NCBI GenBank assembly: GCA_020722065.1
Contig: DYLK01000003.1
Span: 1-64,000, forward strand
Length of the DNA: 64,000 nucleotides
DNA from: Melioribacter roseus
GTDB taxonomy: Bacteria; Bacteroidota; Ignavibacteria; Ignavibacteriales; Melioribacteraceae
Reading direction: 5' to 3'
The notes under the pieces were generated by a model. It made no database searches. It saw only the letters and a list, made by a program, of their open reading frames with translations, and was not told the origin of the DNA. The position numbers were made by a program, and so were the translations under genes. Each line of letters starts with the position of its first letter. Positions within the stretch are counted from its first letter, which is position 1. Below are positions 17,802 to 27,042 of this stretch, in pieces.

Positions 17802-18706
17802 TGAATATAATTTTTTTCGGAACGCCAGATTTTGCAGTATTTTCACTAAAAGCGATTTTCAACTCATATCATAAAATTCTTGCGGTAGTAACTGCCCCAG
17901 ATAAAGAACGCGGTCGTGGAAGGAAAGTAAGTTTCACGCCCGTAAAACAATTTGCAATAGAAAATGGAATTGAAGTACTTCAACCAGAAAATCTATCTGA
18001 CATACAATTTATTGCCAAATTAAAAGAATTTAGTGCGGATCTATTTGTAATTGTAGCGTTTCGTATTTTGCCAGAAATTGTATTTACGATGCCAAAATTT
18101 GGTTCATTCAACTTGCACGGTTCAATTCTTCCAAAATATCGCGGAGCTGCTCCAATTCAATGGGCAATTATTAACGGTGAAAAGAAAACGGGAATTACAA
18201 CATTCTTTCTTCAAAAAACAGTTGACACTGGAAATATAATTTTGCAAAAAGAAATTGAAATTAAAGAAGAAGATGATTTTGGCACTTTGCACGATAAAAT
18301 GGCTGAAATTGGAGCGAAATCAGTAGTTGAAACAATCGATTTAATTTCAGAAAACAAAGTCAATTTACAAAATCAAGATGATTCTTTAGCTTCAAAAGCA
18401 CCAAAAATTACAAAAGAAATTCAGAAAATTGATTGGAATAATTCTTCTGAAAAAATTGTAAATCAAATACGCGGACTTTCGCCATTCCCAGGTGCATTTT
18501 TTTTGCATAACGGGAAAATCATCAAAATCTGGAAAGCAATCAAATCTGATAAAAAACTTGGAATTGGGGAAATTCTTGAAACGAAAAAACAAATATTTAT
18601 TGGTACAAATAATTTTGCTATTGAAATTCTCGAAATTCAACCAGAAGACAGAAAACGAATGACTTCTGAAGAATTTTTACGTGGAAATAGTTTAATAAAA
18701 GGATAA
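17801..18706 (+). CDS. fmt: Methionyl-tRNA formyltransferase
   Basis: An enzyme of 301 residues that formylates Met-tRNA(fMet) with 10-formyl-tetrahydrofolate. The N-terminal domain begins IIFFGTPDFAVFSL. The active-site triad is N104, H106 (FNLHGSILPKYRGAAPI) and D142 (KTVDTGNI). The C-terminal OB-like tRNA-binding domain runs from about residue 205. It shares a one-base overlap with def upstream and is followed 6 bases later by the PLP enzyme gene. Confidence 0.96.
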   Translation: MNIIFFGTPDFAVFSLKAIFNSYHKILAVVTAPDKERGRGRKVSFTPVKQFAIENGIEVLQPENLSDIQFIAKLKEFSADLFVIVAFRILPEIVFTMPKFGSFNLHGSILPKYRGAAPIQWAIINGEKKTGITTFFLQKTVDTGNIILQKEIEIKEEDDFGTLHDKMAEIGAKSVVETIDLISENKVNLQNQDDSLASKAPKITKEIQKIDWNNSSEKIVNQIRGLSPFPGAFFLHNGKIIKIWKAIKSDKKLGIGEILETKKQIFIGTNNFAIEILEIQPEDRKRMTSEEFLRGNSLIKG

Positions 18707-18712
18707 AATTTT

Positions 18713-19678
18713 ATGAATTTACTTGACGCAATCGGAAACACTCCGCTCGTACAATTACACAACATAACAAAAGGAACACAAGCTAAAATTTGTGCAAAAT
18801 TGGAATTCACAAATCCTGGTGGAAGTATAAAAGACAGAATTTCGCGATATATGGTGGAAAAAGCTGAAAAAGAAGGGAAATTGCAACCTGGACAAACAAT
18901 TATCGAAAATTCATCGGGAAATACTGCAATGGGACTCGCGATTGTTGCTCGCCAAAAAGGTTACAAACTTAAAATCGTAATTCGCGATACAACAAGCAAA
19001 GAAAAATTGAAAATGCTTCAAGTTCTTGGCGTTGATGTTATTGCAGTTGACGCATCTCTTCCGCCAGAACGAGAAGATTCTTACAATAATTATGCTAAAA
19101 ATCTTGCAGCAAAAAATCCCGATTTGTTCTATATCGATCAACATAATAATCTTAATAATAACGAAGCACATTATATGACAACTGGTCCAGAAATTTGGGA
19201 ACAAACAAAAGGAAAAATCGATTATTTTGTAGCTGGAATTGGAACTGGCGGAACAATCTGCGGCGTTGGAAGATTTCTGAAAGAGAAAAATCCGAATATT
19301 AAAATTATTGCGGTCGATCCTTTTGGTTCGATATTTTACGATTATTTCAAACACAAGAAGCTAATCGAACCTTATCGATATTTTATTGAAGGTTTGGGCG
19401 ATGAATTCCTAATTAAAACTGCACAATTTGAATATATTGACGATATGATAAAAGTTACTGATAAAAATTCCTTCGAATATGCGATGAAATTGGCTTATGA
19501 AGAAGGAATTATTGCTGGCGGTTCGAGTGGTGCAAATATATGGGGAGCTTTACAAATTGCAAAAGATTTGGATGAAAACAAGCGAATTGTAACAATTTTC
19601 CCAGATTCAGGTTATAAATATTTTAGCACAATTTACAACGAAGATTGGTGGAAACAACATAATAATTTTGCCGATTAA
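18713..19678 (+). CDS. Cystathionine beta-synthase / cysteine synthase family PLP enzyme
   Basis: Fold-type II PLP enzyme of 321 residues. The Schiff-base lysine is K40 in NPGGSIKDR, the substrate loop reads ENSSGNT, and the phosphate loop reads GIGTGGT. The C-terminal stretch with FPDSGYKYFSTIYNEDWW is characteristic of cystathionine beta-synthases rather than CysK, which suggests condensation of homocysteine with serine. The regulatory CBS pair found in many such enzymes is absent. O-acetylserine sulfhydrylase activity is the main alternative. It sits 6 bases after fmt and overlaps the following methyltransferase gene by one base. Confidence 0.85.
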   Translation: MNLLDAIGNTPLVQLHNITKGTQAKICAKLEFTNPGGSIKDRISRYMVEKAEKEGKLQPGQTIIENSSGNTAMGLAIVARQKGYKLKIVIRDTTSKEKLKMLQVLGVDVIAVDASLPPEREDSYNNYAKNLAAKNPDLFYIDQHNNLNNNEAHYMTTGPEIWEQTKGKIDYFVAGIGTGGTICGVGRFLKEKNPNIKIIAVDPFGSIFYDYFKHKKLIEPYRYFIEGLGDEFLIKTAQFEYIDDMIKVTDKNSFEYAMKLAYEEGIIAGGSSGANIWGALQIAKDLDENKRIVTIFPDSGYKYFSTIYNEDWWKQHNNFAD

Positions 19679-20439
19679 TGCCATTTTATTCATCATTAAA
19701 AAGCGTTTTATTAAGAATAATTTCTAAGAATTTATTAAAGAAATACGAACATATTTTCCGCTATTTCTATTCAATAATTTACATTGGGAAAAATGTTGAA
19801 TGTAATGTTTGTAAAACAAAATTCTCGCATTTTGCTAAATTTAACAACACTTTAATTTGTCCAAGATGCGGAAGTTCAAGCAGAGAACGAAGAATTATCC
19901 AAATAGTTGACGAAAATCATAAAAATGGGAAATTACTTGATTTTTCGCCGCCGAAATCTCAGATGAAATATTTCAAGGAAAAGTTCAAGCAAAATTATCT
20001 TTCTACGGATTACTTGAATGAATTTGAGGCTGATTTCCATTTCGATATTACAAATATTAACTTGCCCGAAAATGAAATTCAGACGATAATTTGTTATCAC
20101 ATTTTAGAGCATATTGAATATGATTTTTCGGCTATGAAAGAACTTTTCAGAATTCTTTCGCCGAATGGAAAAATATTCATTCAAACACCGTTCAAAGAAG
20201 GAGAAATTTACGAAAATGAAAATATCATTCAGCCAGAAGAAAGAAAATTACATTTTGGACAAGCAGACCACGTTCGAGTCTATTCGATTAACGGTTTGAA
20301 AAATCGCCTTGAAAAAGTTGGTTTTGCTGTTGAAATTTTATCATTTACTAATCAAAATGAAGAAAATTATTTTGGATTGCTTGAAAATGAAACAATTTTG
20401 GTAGGAAGGAAATCTAAAGAAACACTATTTTTACAATAA
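19678..20439 (+). CDS. SAM-dependent methyltransferase with N-terminal zinc ribbon
   Basis: A 253-residue protein. Residues 40-75 hold two Cys pairs (CNVCKTKF and CPRCGSSSRER) that look like a zinc ribbon, followed by a class I methyltransferase domain with the Asp-containing acidic loops (LLDFSPP, HFDITNINLP) and the motif CYHILEHIEYD at the catalytic strand. Such ribbon-methyltransferases are often found in glycan or small-molecule loci, but the substrate is unknown here. The start overlaps the stop of the preceding gene by one base (TAATG). Confidence 0.75.
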   Translation: MPFYSSLKSVLLRIISKNLLKKYEHIFRYFYSIIYIGKNVECNVCKTKFSHFAKFNNTLICPRCGSSSRERRIIQIVDENHKNGKLLDFSPPKSQMKYFKEKFKQNYLSTDYLNEFEADFHFDITNINLPENEIQTIICYHILEHIEYDFSAMKELFRILSPNGKIFIQTPFKEGEIYENENIIQPEERKLHFGQADHVRVYSINGLKNRLEKVGFAVEILSFTNQNEENYFGLLENETILVGRKSKETLFLQ

Positions 20440-20463
20440 TTTAATAATTTTTTACGAGGAAAG

Positions 20464-22482
20464 ATGAAAAGATTTTTCGCACTTTTGATTTTGCTATTCG
20501 CAACACAAATTTATGCTCAAAAACACGAAATGACAGTTGAAGATATGTGGAAAATGAAGAGAATCGGCTCAACTTCACTTTCACCAAAAGGTGATTTTAT
20601 AGCATTTTCAGTAACATCTTACAATATGGACGAAAATAAAGGAAACACAGATATTTGGATTGTGAAATTGGAAGGAAATCAAGTAAAACCAATTCTGAAT
20701 TCCGAAAAAAACGAAAGTTCGCCAGTATTTCATCCAGATGGGAAAAGAATATTTTTCCAGCAAGATGAACAAATATTTTCTTGTGATTACGAAGGAAAGA
20801 ATGTAAAACAAATTACTGATTTTTATTCTGGAGTTAGCGGAATAAAGTTTAACAAAGATGGAAGTAAATTCTTGTTTGTTTCCGAAGTTTACCCAAATTG
20901 CACAAGTCAAGAATGCAATCAGAAGAAAGATGAAGAAATTGCAAATTTGAAAGTGGAAGTTAGAGTTATTGAAAATCTACTTTTCAGACATTGGGATAGT
21001 TGGCGAAGTGAAAAGAGAAGTCATTTGTTTGTTTATGATTTGAACACAAATTCCGCAATCGATTTAACTCAAAATTGTAAATCGGATATTCCCACAATTG
21101 CTCTCGGAAGTGCATACGATTACAATTTTTCTTCAGATGGAAAATCAGTAGTTTTTACAATGAATCCAGATAAAGTTCAAGCAACATCAACAAATAACGA
21201 AATTTTTAGAATAAATCTTGATAAAATTGGGAAAGATAATTTTGAGCTAATTTCCAATAGCAAAGGAAATGATAATCAACCAATTTTCTCGCCAAATGGA
21301 GAAATGCTCGCTTTTACCTCTATGAAACGTGCTGGTTTTGAAGCTGATAAACAAGATTTGATTATTTATGATGTTGAAACGAAATCATATAAAAACTTAA
21401 CAGAAAACTTTGTTTTCTCAATTTCTGAATTTATTTGGTCGCACACGTCAAAGAAAATCTATTTTATTTCATCAAACGAAATTAACGAATCAATCTATCA
21501 AATAGATGTTGCAAGCGGAAAAGTAGATTTGCTTGAAAAAGAAAACGTGAATTCTGATTTAATTCTATCAGCAAATGGGAATTTTCTGTATTTCAAGAAA
21601 CAGAAATCTGATTTGCCAAGTGAATTATTCTCAATAAATATTACAACCAAAAAAGTATCTCAAATCACTTCCATCAACCAACAAATACTTGATGAAATTG
21701 AATTTGGTAAACTTGAAACATTTTGGGCAAAAGGTGCAAATGGCGATAATGTTCAATCAATTCTGATAAAACCACCATTTTTTGATGAAAATAAAAAATA
21801 TCCGCTAATTTTCTTAATTCACGGCGGACCACAAGGTCATTGGTCCGATGATTTTCATTATCGATGGAATATCCAACTTTTCGCATCAAAAGGTTATGTA
21901 GTAATTGCTCCAAATCCACGCGGAAGTACTGGTTACGGACAAAAATTTGTAGATGAAATTTCAGGAGATTGGGGCGGAAAACCATACAAAGATTTGATGA
22001 ATTCGCTCGATTTTGCTTTGGATAAATATTCATTTATAGATAAAAATAATCTTTTCGCTGCTGGAGCTTCTTATGGCGGATATATGATAAATTGGATTGA
22101 AGGAAAAAACACGAGATTTAATGCTTTAGTTTCGCACGATGGCGTTTTTGACCACGAAAGTATGTATGGGACAACAGAAGAACTTTGGTTCCCAGAATGG
22201 GAAATGAACGGAACTCCTTGGGAAAATCCAGAATCTTACTCAAAATGGTCGCCAAGCACTTATGTTAAGAATTTCAAAACTCCAATGCTTATTGTGCAAG
22301 GTGGAAATGATTTTCGAGTACCAGAAGGACAAGCATTTCAACTATTCACTTCACTACAAAAAATGGGTGTTGAATCTAAATTTTTATATTTCCCAAAAGA
22401 AACACACTTTGTAACCAAACCACAAAACGCAAGATTTTGGTGGAATTCAATTTTTGATTGGTTTGAAAATCACAAGAGGTAA
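20464..22482 (+). CDS. Secreted S9-family prolyl oligopeptidase-like serine peptidase
   Basis: An exported peptidase of 672 residues with a signal peptide ending near IYAQ (residues 1-18). The N-terminal two thirds are a beta-propeller of the TolB/DPP type with repeated SPKGDFIAFS- and SPNGEMLAFTS-like blades. The C-terminal alpha/beta hydrolase carries the catalytic triad S536 (GASYGGYM), D616 (GGNDFRVP) and H648 (ETHFV). It probably trims peptides in the periplasm or outside the cell. The next gene begins 3 bases after its stop, and the ribosome-binding site TTTACGAGGAAAG precedes the ATG. Confidence 0.9.
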   Translation: MKRFFALLILLFATQIYAQKHEMTVEDMWKMKRIGSTSLSPKGDFIAFSVTSYNMDENKGNTDIWIVKLEGNQVKPILNSEKNESSPVFHPDGKRIFFQQDEQIFSCDYEGKNVKQITDFYSGVSGIKFNKDGSKFLFVSEVYPNCTSQECNQKKDEEIANLKVEVRVIENLLFRHWDSWRSEKRSHLFVYDLNTNSAIDLTQNCKSDIPTIALGSAYDYNFSSDGKSVVFTMNPDKVQATSTNNEIFRINLDKIGKDNFELISNSKGNDNQPIFSPNGEMLAFTSMKRAGFEADKQDLIIYDVETKSYKNLTENFVFSISEFIWSHTSKKIYFISSNEINESIYQIDVASGKVDLLEKENVNSDLILSANGNFLYFKKQKSDLPSELFSINITTKKVSQITSINQQILDEIEFGKLETFWAKGANGDNVQSILIKPPFFDENKKYPLIFLIHGGPQGHWSDDFHYRWNIQLFASKGYVVIAPNPRGSTGYGQKFVDEISGDWGGKPYKDLMNSLDFALDKYSFIDKNNLFAAGASYGGYMINWIEGKNTRFNALVSHDGVFDHESMYGTTEELWFPEWEMNGTPWENPESYSKWSPSTYVKNFKTPMLIVQGGNDFRVPEGQAFQLFTSLQKMGVESKFLYFPKETHFVTKPQNARFWWNSIFDWFENHKR

Positions 22483-22485
22483 AAA

Positions 22486-22839
22486 ATGAAAGAATTTGAT
22501 GTAAAAGATTTTGAAGATGTAAATATTGATATCGATTCTGAAGAAGAATTTAACAAGATGGAATCTGAAGTTGATGAAAAACTTTGGTCTAAAGTAGAAA
22601 AAACTGGCAAAAAAATTTCATTCAAAGAAGATATCTTGGCACTTTATCGATATATGAAAGATAGAAGAGTGAATTGGTACAGAAAAGCAATTGTTGTAGC
22701 TGGCTTGTTGTATTTTATTTCTCCAATTGATACAATCCCAGATATTTCGCCATTGATTGGTTATCTTGATGATTTGGGAGTAATTACCGCAGTGTTAAAA
22801 TATCTCGGAAGTGAAATTCTTCCATATTATGAGGAATAA
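22486..22839 (+). CDS. YkvA/DUF1232 family small membrane protein
   Basis: A 117-residue protein. The N-terminal ~40 residues are strongly acidic, and the remainder carries the DUF1232 signature, WYRKAIVVAGLLYFISPIDT and the following PD-P-IGYLDD segment, around a single membrane helix. The biochemical role of the family is not established. Its stop overlaps the NUDIX gene start by one base (TAATG), so the S9 peptidase, this gene and the NUDIX gene look like one transcript. Confidence 0.8.
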   Translation: MKEFDVKDFEDVNIDIDSEEEFNKMESEVDEKLWSKVEKTGKKISFKEDILALYRYMKDRRVNWYRKAIVVAGLLYFISPIDTIPDISPLIGYLDDLGVITAVLKYLGSEILPYYEE

Positions 22840-23375
22840 TGCGAAATTTTGAAGTAATATCATCGGAAAAAAAGCATATCGGTATTGTATTTGATTTAAA
22901 AATCGATAAAATAAAATACAATTCTGGTAATTTGGGAATTAGAGAAGTAATTCTACATAACGGCGGAGCGGTTGTTTTACCAATTACAAATGATGGAAAA
23001 GTTATGTTGATAAAACAATATCGCTATCCATTAAATAAAGTTATCTGGGAATTGCCTGCAGGAAAATTAGAAAAAAACGAAAACCCAGATTTTGCAGCAA
23101 ATAGAGAATTGGAAGAAGAAACTGGTTTCAAAACGAAGAATTTAGTTAAACTTGGCGAAATTGCCACAACTCCAGGATTTTGTAGCGAAATTCTTCATTT
23201 ATATTTAGCTGAAAATTTACAAAATGGGAAATTAGCACGCGAAGAAGGTGAGTTAGGAATCGAGATATTCCATTTTACAATTGATGAAATTGAAAATATG
23301 ATTAAAAATGGGGAAATAATAGATGCCAAAACAATTGCCACAATTTATCTATATCAGTTAAGAGTTAAGAGTTAA
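22839..23375 (+). CDS. NUDIX hydrolase, ADP-ribose pyrophosphatase type
   Basis: A 178-residue hydrolase of nucleoside diphosphates linked to another group. The Nudix box is complete: G-x5-E-x7-RELEEETGF (residues about 76-98), preceded by the QYRYPLNKVIWELPAG stretch typical of ADP-ribose pyrophosphatases and followed by TTPGFCSEILHLYLA. The last codons (LRVKS) and the stop are encoded inside a tandem 7-base repeat, so slippage there would change the C-terminus. The gene closes the operon. Confidence 0.88.
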   Translation: MRNFEVISSEKKHIGIVFDLKIDKIKYNSGNLGIREVILHNGGAVVLPITNDGKVMLIKQYRYPLNKVIWELPAGKLEKNENPDFAANRELEEETGFKTKNLVKLGEIATTPGFCSEILHLYLAENLQNGKLAREEGELGIEIFHFTIDEIENMIKNGEIIDAKTIATIYLYQLRVKS

Positions 23376-23391
23376 GAGTTAAGAGTTAAAA
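23357..23391 (+). repeat. Tandem heptamer GTTAAGA (four copies plus partial)
   Basis: Four perfect head-to-tail copies of GTTAAGA (23357-23384) are followed by a variant GTTAAAA (23385-23391). The stop codon of the NUDIX gene (23373-23375) lies within the third copy. Because 7 is not a multiple of 3, gain or loss of copies upstream of the stop shifts the frame. Confidence 0.85.
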
Positions 23392-23407
23392 ATTATGCTT
23401 TATTTAT

Positions 23408-23435
23408 ACCTTCGAGTTACTTGTTCCTCGAAGGT
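23408..23435. repeat. CCTTCGAGG palindromic repeat, copy 2
   Basis: ACCTTCGAG (23408-23416) and CTCGAAGGT (23427-23435) form a perfect 9-bp stem around a 10-base loop, TTACTTGTTC. The loop and arms closely match the copy at 31323-31348. Confidence 0.75.
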
Positions 23436-23505
23436 AATCTGGTCTATTGTAATTCGTAATTAATAAATTAACAATGCTTCAAATTATTAATTTAATTTTA
23501 TTTTA

Positions 23506-24168
23506 TTATTTAATTTTATACCCAAATGTAACTTGAGCATTCGCATGTTTCATTTTAACATCATCATCGGGAATGTTGTTCAATCCCATTGAATATCTTA
23601 CACCAACAGCAAGTTGTCCGAAGGAGTATTCGCCACCAAACACCAAACCGTAACCAGGGATTGTCATATTATCGGATTTTAAATCATCAGATTCAGAATA
23701 GGTATCGGAATCACTTGTCCCATCAGAATATTCAATATTATATTCTGATTTAATATCAGCTTTACCATTTAAAAAAATATCGAAATACGGACCAGCAAAA
23801 GCAGAAAATTCTGGAGTTAAGTTAAAAACTCCAAGAACTGGGATTTCAAGATAATTCATTGAGTAGGTTAGAGTAAAATTAATAGTTTCCGTATAGTTAG
23901 CATCGTTAATAACATAATTTTCTGAATATTCTGCACCTTTGTTATTATAATAAAATTCTGGTTGAACAGAAAATTGTTCTGACATTGGTAAAACAGCAAA
24001 TACACCAAGTCCATAACCAAATTTTGCTTTGACATTTTCCATATCGTCACCAGTGAATGTTTAATAGTTCAAAGCTGCTTTTACACCATAATTTGAAAAT
24101 TGAGCATTTACACTCGAAAAAGCTAATACAAAAAGTATTGCCAACATTAAATAAATATTTTTTCTCAT
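23506..24168 (-). pseudogene. Outer-membrane beta-barrel (OmpX/PorT-like) gene with in-frame stop
   Basis: Read from the ATG at 24168, which has an AGGAG ribosome-binding site, the frame gives a signal peptide (MRKNIYLMLAILFVLAFSSV then NAQ) and the barrel start FSNYGVKAALNY. A TAA at 24063-24061 then interrupts codon 36. The same frame continues as TFTGDDMENVKAKFGYGLG through barrel strands to GYKIK. Proteins of this family commonly read GLNxSTFTGDD here, so a serine codon probably mutated to TAA. A 178-residue piece from the ATG at 24042 would have no signal peptide and could not reach the outer membrane. It could be a recent pseudogene, a sequencing error or, less likely, readthrough. Confidence 0.8.
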
Positions 24169-24239
24169 TTCACAACTCCTATGTTTTTTTGAAGCATTGT
24201 TAAATTACACTTTCAAACTTAATTAATTACAAATTAATC

Positions 24240-25844
24240 TCAATAAGTAAATTGCATTGCGTAATATTTAGGATTTAATTTTTCGCCAGTGGCTTTTTCA
24301 ATTAATTTATTCCATTCATATATTGCACCGTATGAGAAATACAGATTTTTCAAATAATCTCCAATTGCTTTATCATTACTGAAAGATTTCTTCGATTTAC
24401 CATTTGTAATTACTTTTTCTGTTATGAAAAAATGCAATTGAGAAGCCAAAATTTCTCCCAAAATATAATTATGGTAATATGCTGGATAAAGTGCGATATG
24501 AATTTTAGAAGCCCAATCTGCTGAATTTCTACCAATTGGCTTAGTAATTTCTTGATATTTTTCAACCAAATTCCACCAAAGAGAAGTCAAATCTTGGTTG
24601 GGATTTTTATACATTTCTCGCTCAAATCGATAAACAACTTGTACCCAACGCGAAAAAATCAATTGTTCTGCTCGCAATTTTGAAAATCCTTCGGTCTCGA
24701 CAGTTTTAGCTAAATTTTGTTCAATTTTAAGATTTTCAACTAACCAATCTGCATTTGAAGCTAATCTTCCAAAAAGCATTGCAATTGCTTCAGTGCAAAA
24801 AATATGTGCATGAGTTCGCAATTCCCAAGGCAAATTTTTTGAAATGAATTTATCATAAACAGCGTGACCGAATTCGTGAAGCATTGTGGACATCCATTTG
24901 TAATTTGGTTTTATATTGCAAACCACTCGAATATCGCCTTCGCGGTCAATATTTGTACAATATGCGTGCTGGTATTTATTCTCTTTTTCAAATAAATCGC
25001 TGTTTGCTAACAAATCATCAATTGGAAGGTTAATTTCGGCAAAGTATTTTTTTGTGATTTCCACAATGTCAGATTTTTCAAAAATCATATCAAAATTGAT
25101 TGAAGTGAATTCTGGTCCTTGTTGAAAGAATTTGTCTTGATAATGCCAAGGCATAAGTTCATTTTTATTGATATTTAATCTTTTTGAAAGAAAATCATCA
25201 ATTTCTGCTTTCACTTTTTGGAAAGAATGTTTGGTTAGATTATCCAATTCATCGAAAAACATATCCATTTCTTCGGGATTTTGCTCGCTTAAAAGCAAAC
25301 TCATTGTGTGGTAATTTTCAAATCCCATTTGTTTTGCAGCTTGATTTCGCAATTTCACTAATTCAACAATTTGCGAACTTACTTCATTACCAATTTGTTT
25401 ACTTGCTTCCCAAGTTGCTTTTAGTTCGTCAGAATTTGTCGATTTTTCTAGAATTTCATCAATTTGATTATCTGTAAGCTCTTTTTTGCCAATTTTTCCA
25501 CGAAAAGTAGAGAATTGTCTTTCTAAATTGCTTGAAATATTTACAATTTTTTCCATCAATTCGGAATCAAATTGATGAGAAACAAACGAATTATAAATTA
25601 ATTTTATCTCACGTTTTGTAACTTCGTTGAAATTGAAATCGCTTTCATAAAGAGTCTTAATTTTCTGAAATCTATTTTTATCAGAAAGAAAATTGTTTAT
25701 CTCAATTTCAATTTCGGCTGATTTTTGGAATAATTCTGATTTCCCAGTAATTGTAGCATCAAAATTTGTTTTTGATAATTCCGCAACTTTTGGAATAATA
25801 AAATTTTCATAATCTGTAATAAAACTTGTGAATTCTGTTAACAT
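24240..25844 (-). CDS. M2-family zinc metallopeptidase (peptidyl-dipeptidase type)
   Basis: A mainly helical metallopeptidase of 534 residues. The zinc motif is HEFGH (H323, E324, H327), followed about 25 residues later by the third-ligand region CTEAIAMLFGR, as in the angiotensin-converting-enzyme family M2 that removes C-terminal dipeptides. I place the start at MLTEF (25844), which follows a GGGAA-type ribosome-binding site. The open frame extends 30 codons upstream through a hydrophobic stretch that could act as a signal peptide if translated. It is divergent from the DAHP synthase gene, with a shared promoter region of about 136 bases. M3-like assignment is the alternative. Confidence 0.82.
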   Translation of the reverse strand: MLTEFTSFITDYENFIIPKVAELSKTNFDATITGKSELFQKSAEIEIEINNFLSDKNRFQKIKTLYESDFNFNEVTKREIKLIYNSFVSHQFDSELMEKIVNISSNLERQFSTFRGKIGKKELTDNQIDEILEKSTNSDELKATWEASKQIGNEVSSQIVELVKLRNQAAKQMGFENYHTMSLLLSEQNPEEMDMFFDELDNLTKHSFQKVKAEIDDFLSKRLNINKNELMPWHYQDKFFQQGPEFTSINFDMIFEKSDIVEITKKYFAEINLPIDDLLANSDLFEKENKYQHAYCTNIDREGDIRVVCNIKPNYKWMSTMLHEFGHAVYDKFISKNLPWELRTHAHIFCTEAIAMLFGRLASNADWLVENLKIEQNLAKTVETEGFSKLRAEQLIFSRWVQVVYRFEREMYKNPNQDLTSLWWNLVEKYQEITKPIGRNSADWASKIHIALYPAYYHNYILGEILASQLHFFITEKVITNGKSKKSFSNDKAIGDYLKNLYFSYGAIYEWNKLIEKATGEKLNPKYYAMQFTY

Positions 25845-25980
25845 TTTTCCCTTAAGAATTAATGAATAAACTACACAAAAATAAATAAATATTTTAAAGG
25901 ATATTTGGTGGGCATTTTTTAAGATAAATCTCAAATAAATATTTATCTTTCACACTCATTTTATTAGAATTAGGTTAAAG

Positions 25981-27042
25981 ATGATTATAGTCGTAAATAA
26001 TAATATTTCTGACAGTGAATACAAAGAACTAATAAGTTATCTCAAAGAGAAAAAAGCAGAAATTCACGAAGTACGCGGTGTAGAAAAACGAATTATTGGA
26101 GTTATTGGAAATAAACACAAACTTGATAAAGATGCAATTATTACTTTTGAAGGCGTTGAAAAAGTAATTCCAATTATTGAATCTTATAAAATTGCATCTC
26201 GCCAAATGCATCCACAAGCAACAATAATTGAAGTTGGTAAAGTGAAAATTGGCGGAATTCAGCCAGTTAAAATGGCAGGACCTTGTTCAGTTGAAAGCGA
26301 AGAACAAATCTGGCAATCGGCTGAAGAAATGGCAAAACAAGGTGTTGATATTTTGCGTGGTGGAATTTTCAAACCACGTTCTTCCCCATATTCTTTCCAA
26401 GGAATTGGCGAAATTGGTTTGCCTTGGCTTCGTGATGCTGGAAAACATTACGGTTTACCTGTAATTTCGGAAGTTATGCAAATCAAACAAATTGAAGATA
26501 TGTATGACTATGTTGATATTTACCAAGTTGGCGCCAGAAATATGCAGAATTTCAAATTGCTCGAAGAACTTGGTAAAACTGATAAACCAATTATGCTAAA
26601 ACGCGGAATTGCAGCAACTTTGAACGAGTTTTTGATGAGTGCAGAGTATATTCTTTCTCAAGGAAATAACAAAGTGATTTTATGCGAACGTGGAATTAGA
26701 ACTTTTGTTGAATTTTCAAGAAATACACTTGATATTAACATTATCCCAATGATAAAAAATGTTTCGCATTTGCCAATAATTGTTGACCCAAGTCACGCAA
26801 CTGGAAGACGCGATTTGATAATTCCAACAACTTTGGCGGGATTAACAGCTGGCGCTGATGGATTTATTGTTGAAGTTCATCCAAATCCGCATGTTGCCCT
26901 TTCTGATGGTGCTCAACAACTTAATTTCTCACAATTTGCAAAATTGATTGAAGATTACAAAATAATTGAAAATTCTGTCGAAATTTTGCGAGCAAAGAAA
27001 ATGAAAGAAATTGAAAAGGATGCTTCGAGTTCTCTTCAATAA
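25981..27042 (+). CDS. aroF: 3-deoxy-7-phosphoheptulonate (DAHP) synthase with N-terminal regulatory domain
   Basis: First enzyme of the shikimate pathway, joining phosphoenolpyruvate and erythrose 4-phosphate. Residues 1-70 form a ferredoxin-like regulatory domain of the Thermotoga DAHP synthase type, which senses aromatic amino acids. The TIM barrel follows with MAGPCSVES (about 98-106), GGIFKPRSSPYSFQG, the metal-binding Cys and His residues, and DPSHATGRRD. The length of 353 fits this class. The end overlaps aroA by about 23 bases, so synthesis of aromatic precursors is translationally linked. The symbol follows common usage for this class (also called aroG/aroQ-type). Confidence 0.93.
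   Translation: MIIVVNNNISDSEYKELISYLKEKKAEIHEVRGVEKRIIGVIGNKHKLDKDAIITFEGVEKVIPIIESYKIASRQMHPQATIIEVGKVKIGGIQPVKMAGPCSVESEEQIWQSAEEMAKQGVDILRGGIFKPRSSPYSFQGIGEIGLPWLRDAGKHYGLPVISEVMQIKQIEDMYDYVDIYQVGARNMQNFKLLEELGKTDKPIMLKRGIAATLNEFLMSAEYILSQGNNKVILCERGIRTFVEFSRNTLDINIIPMIKNVSHLPIIVDPSHATGRRDLIIPTTLAGLTAGADGFIVEVHPNPHVALSDGAQQLNFSQFAKLIEDYKIIENSVEILRAKKMKEIEKDASSSLQ

Noticed and set aside
18911-19354. 147-codon minus-strand frame
   Set aside because: It lies wholly inside the cystathionine beta-synthase-like gene, with no start signals or protein-like motifs.
25845-25934. 30-codon upstream extension of the M2 peptidase
   Set aside because: The ATG at 25844 has a good ribosome-binding site and the conserved-looking start; the extension contains a hydrophobic stretch, so a signal peptide form cannot be fully excluded, but it is less likely.
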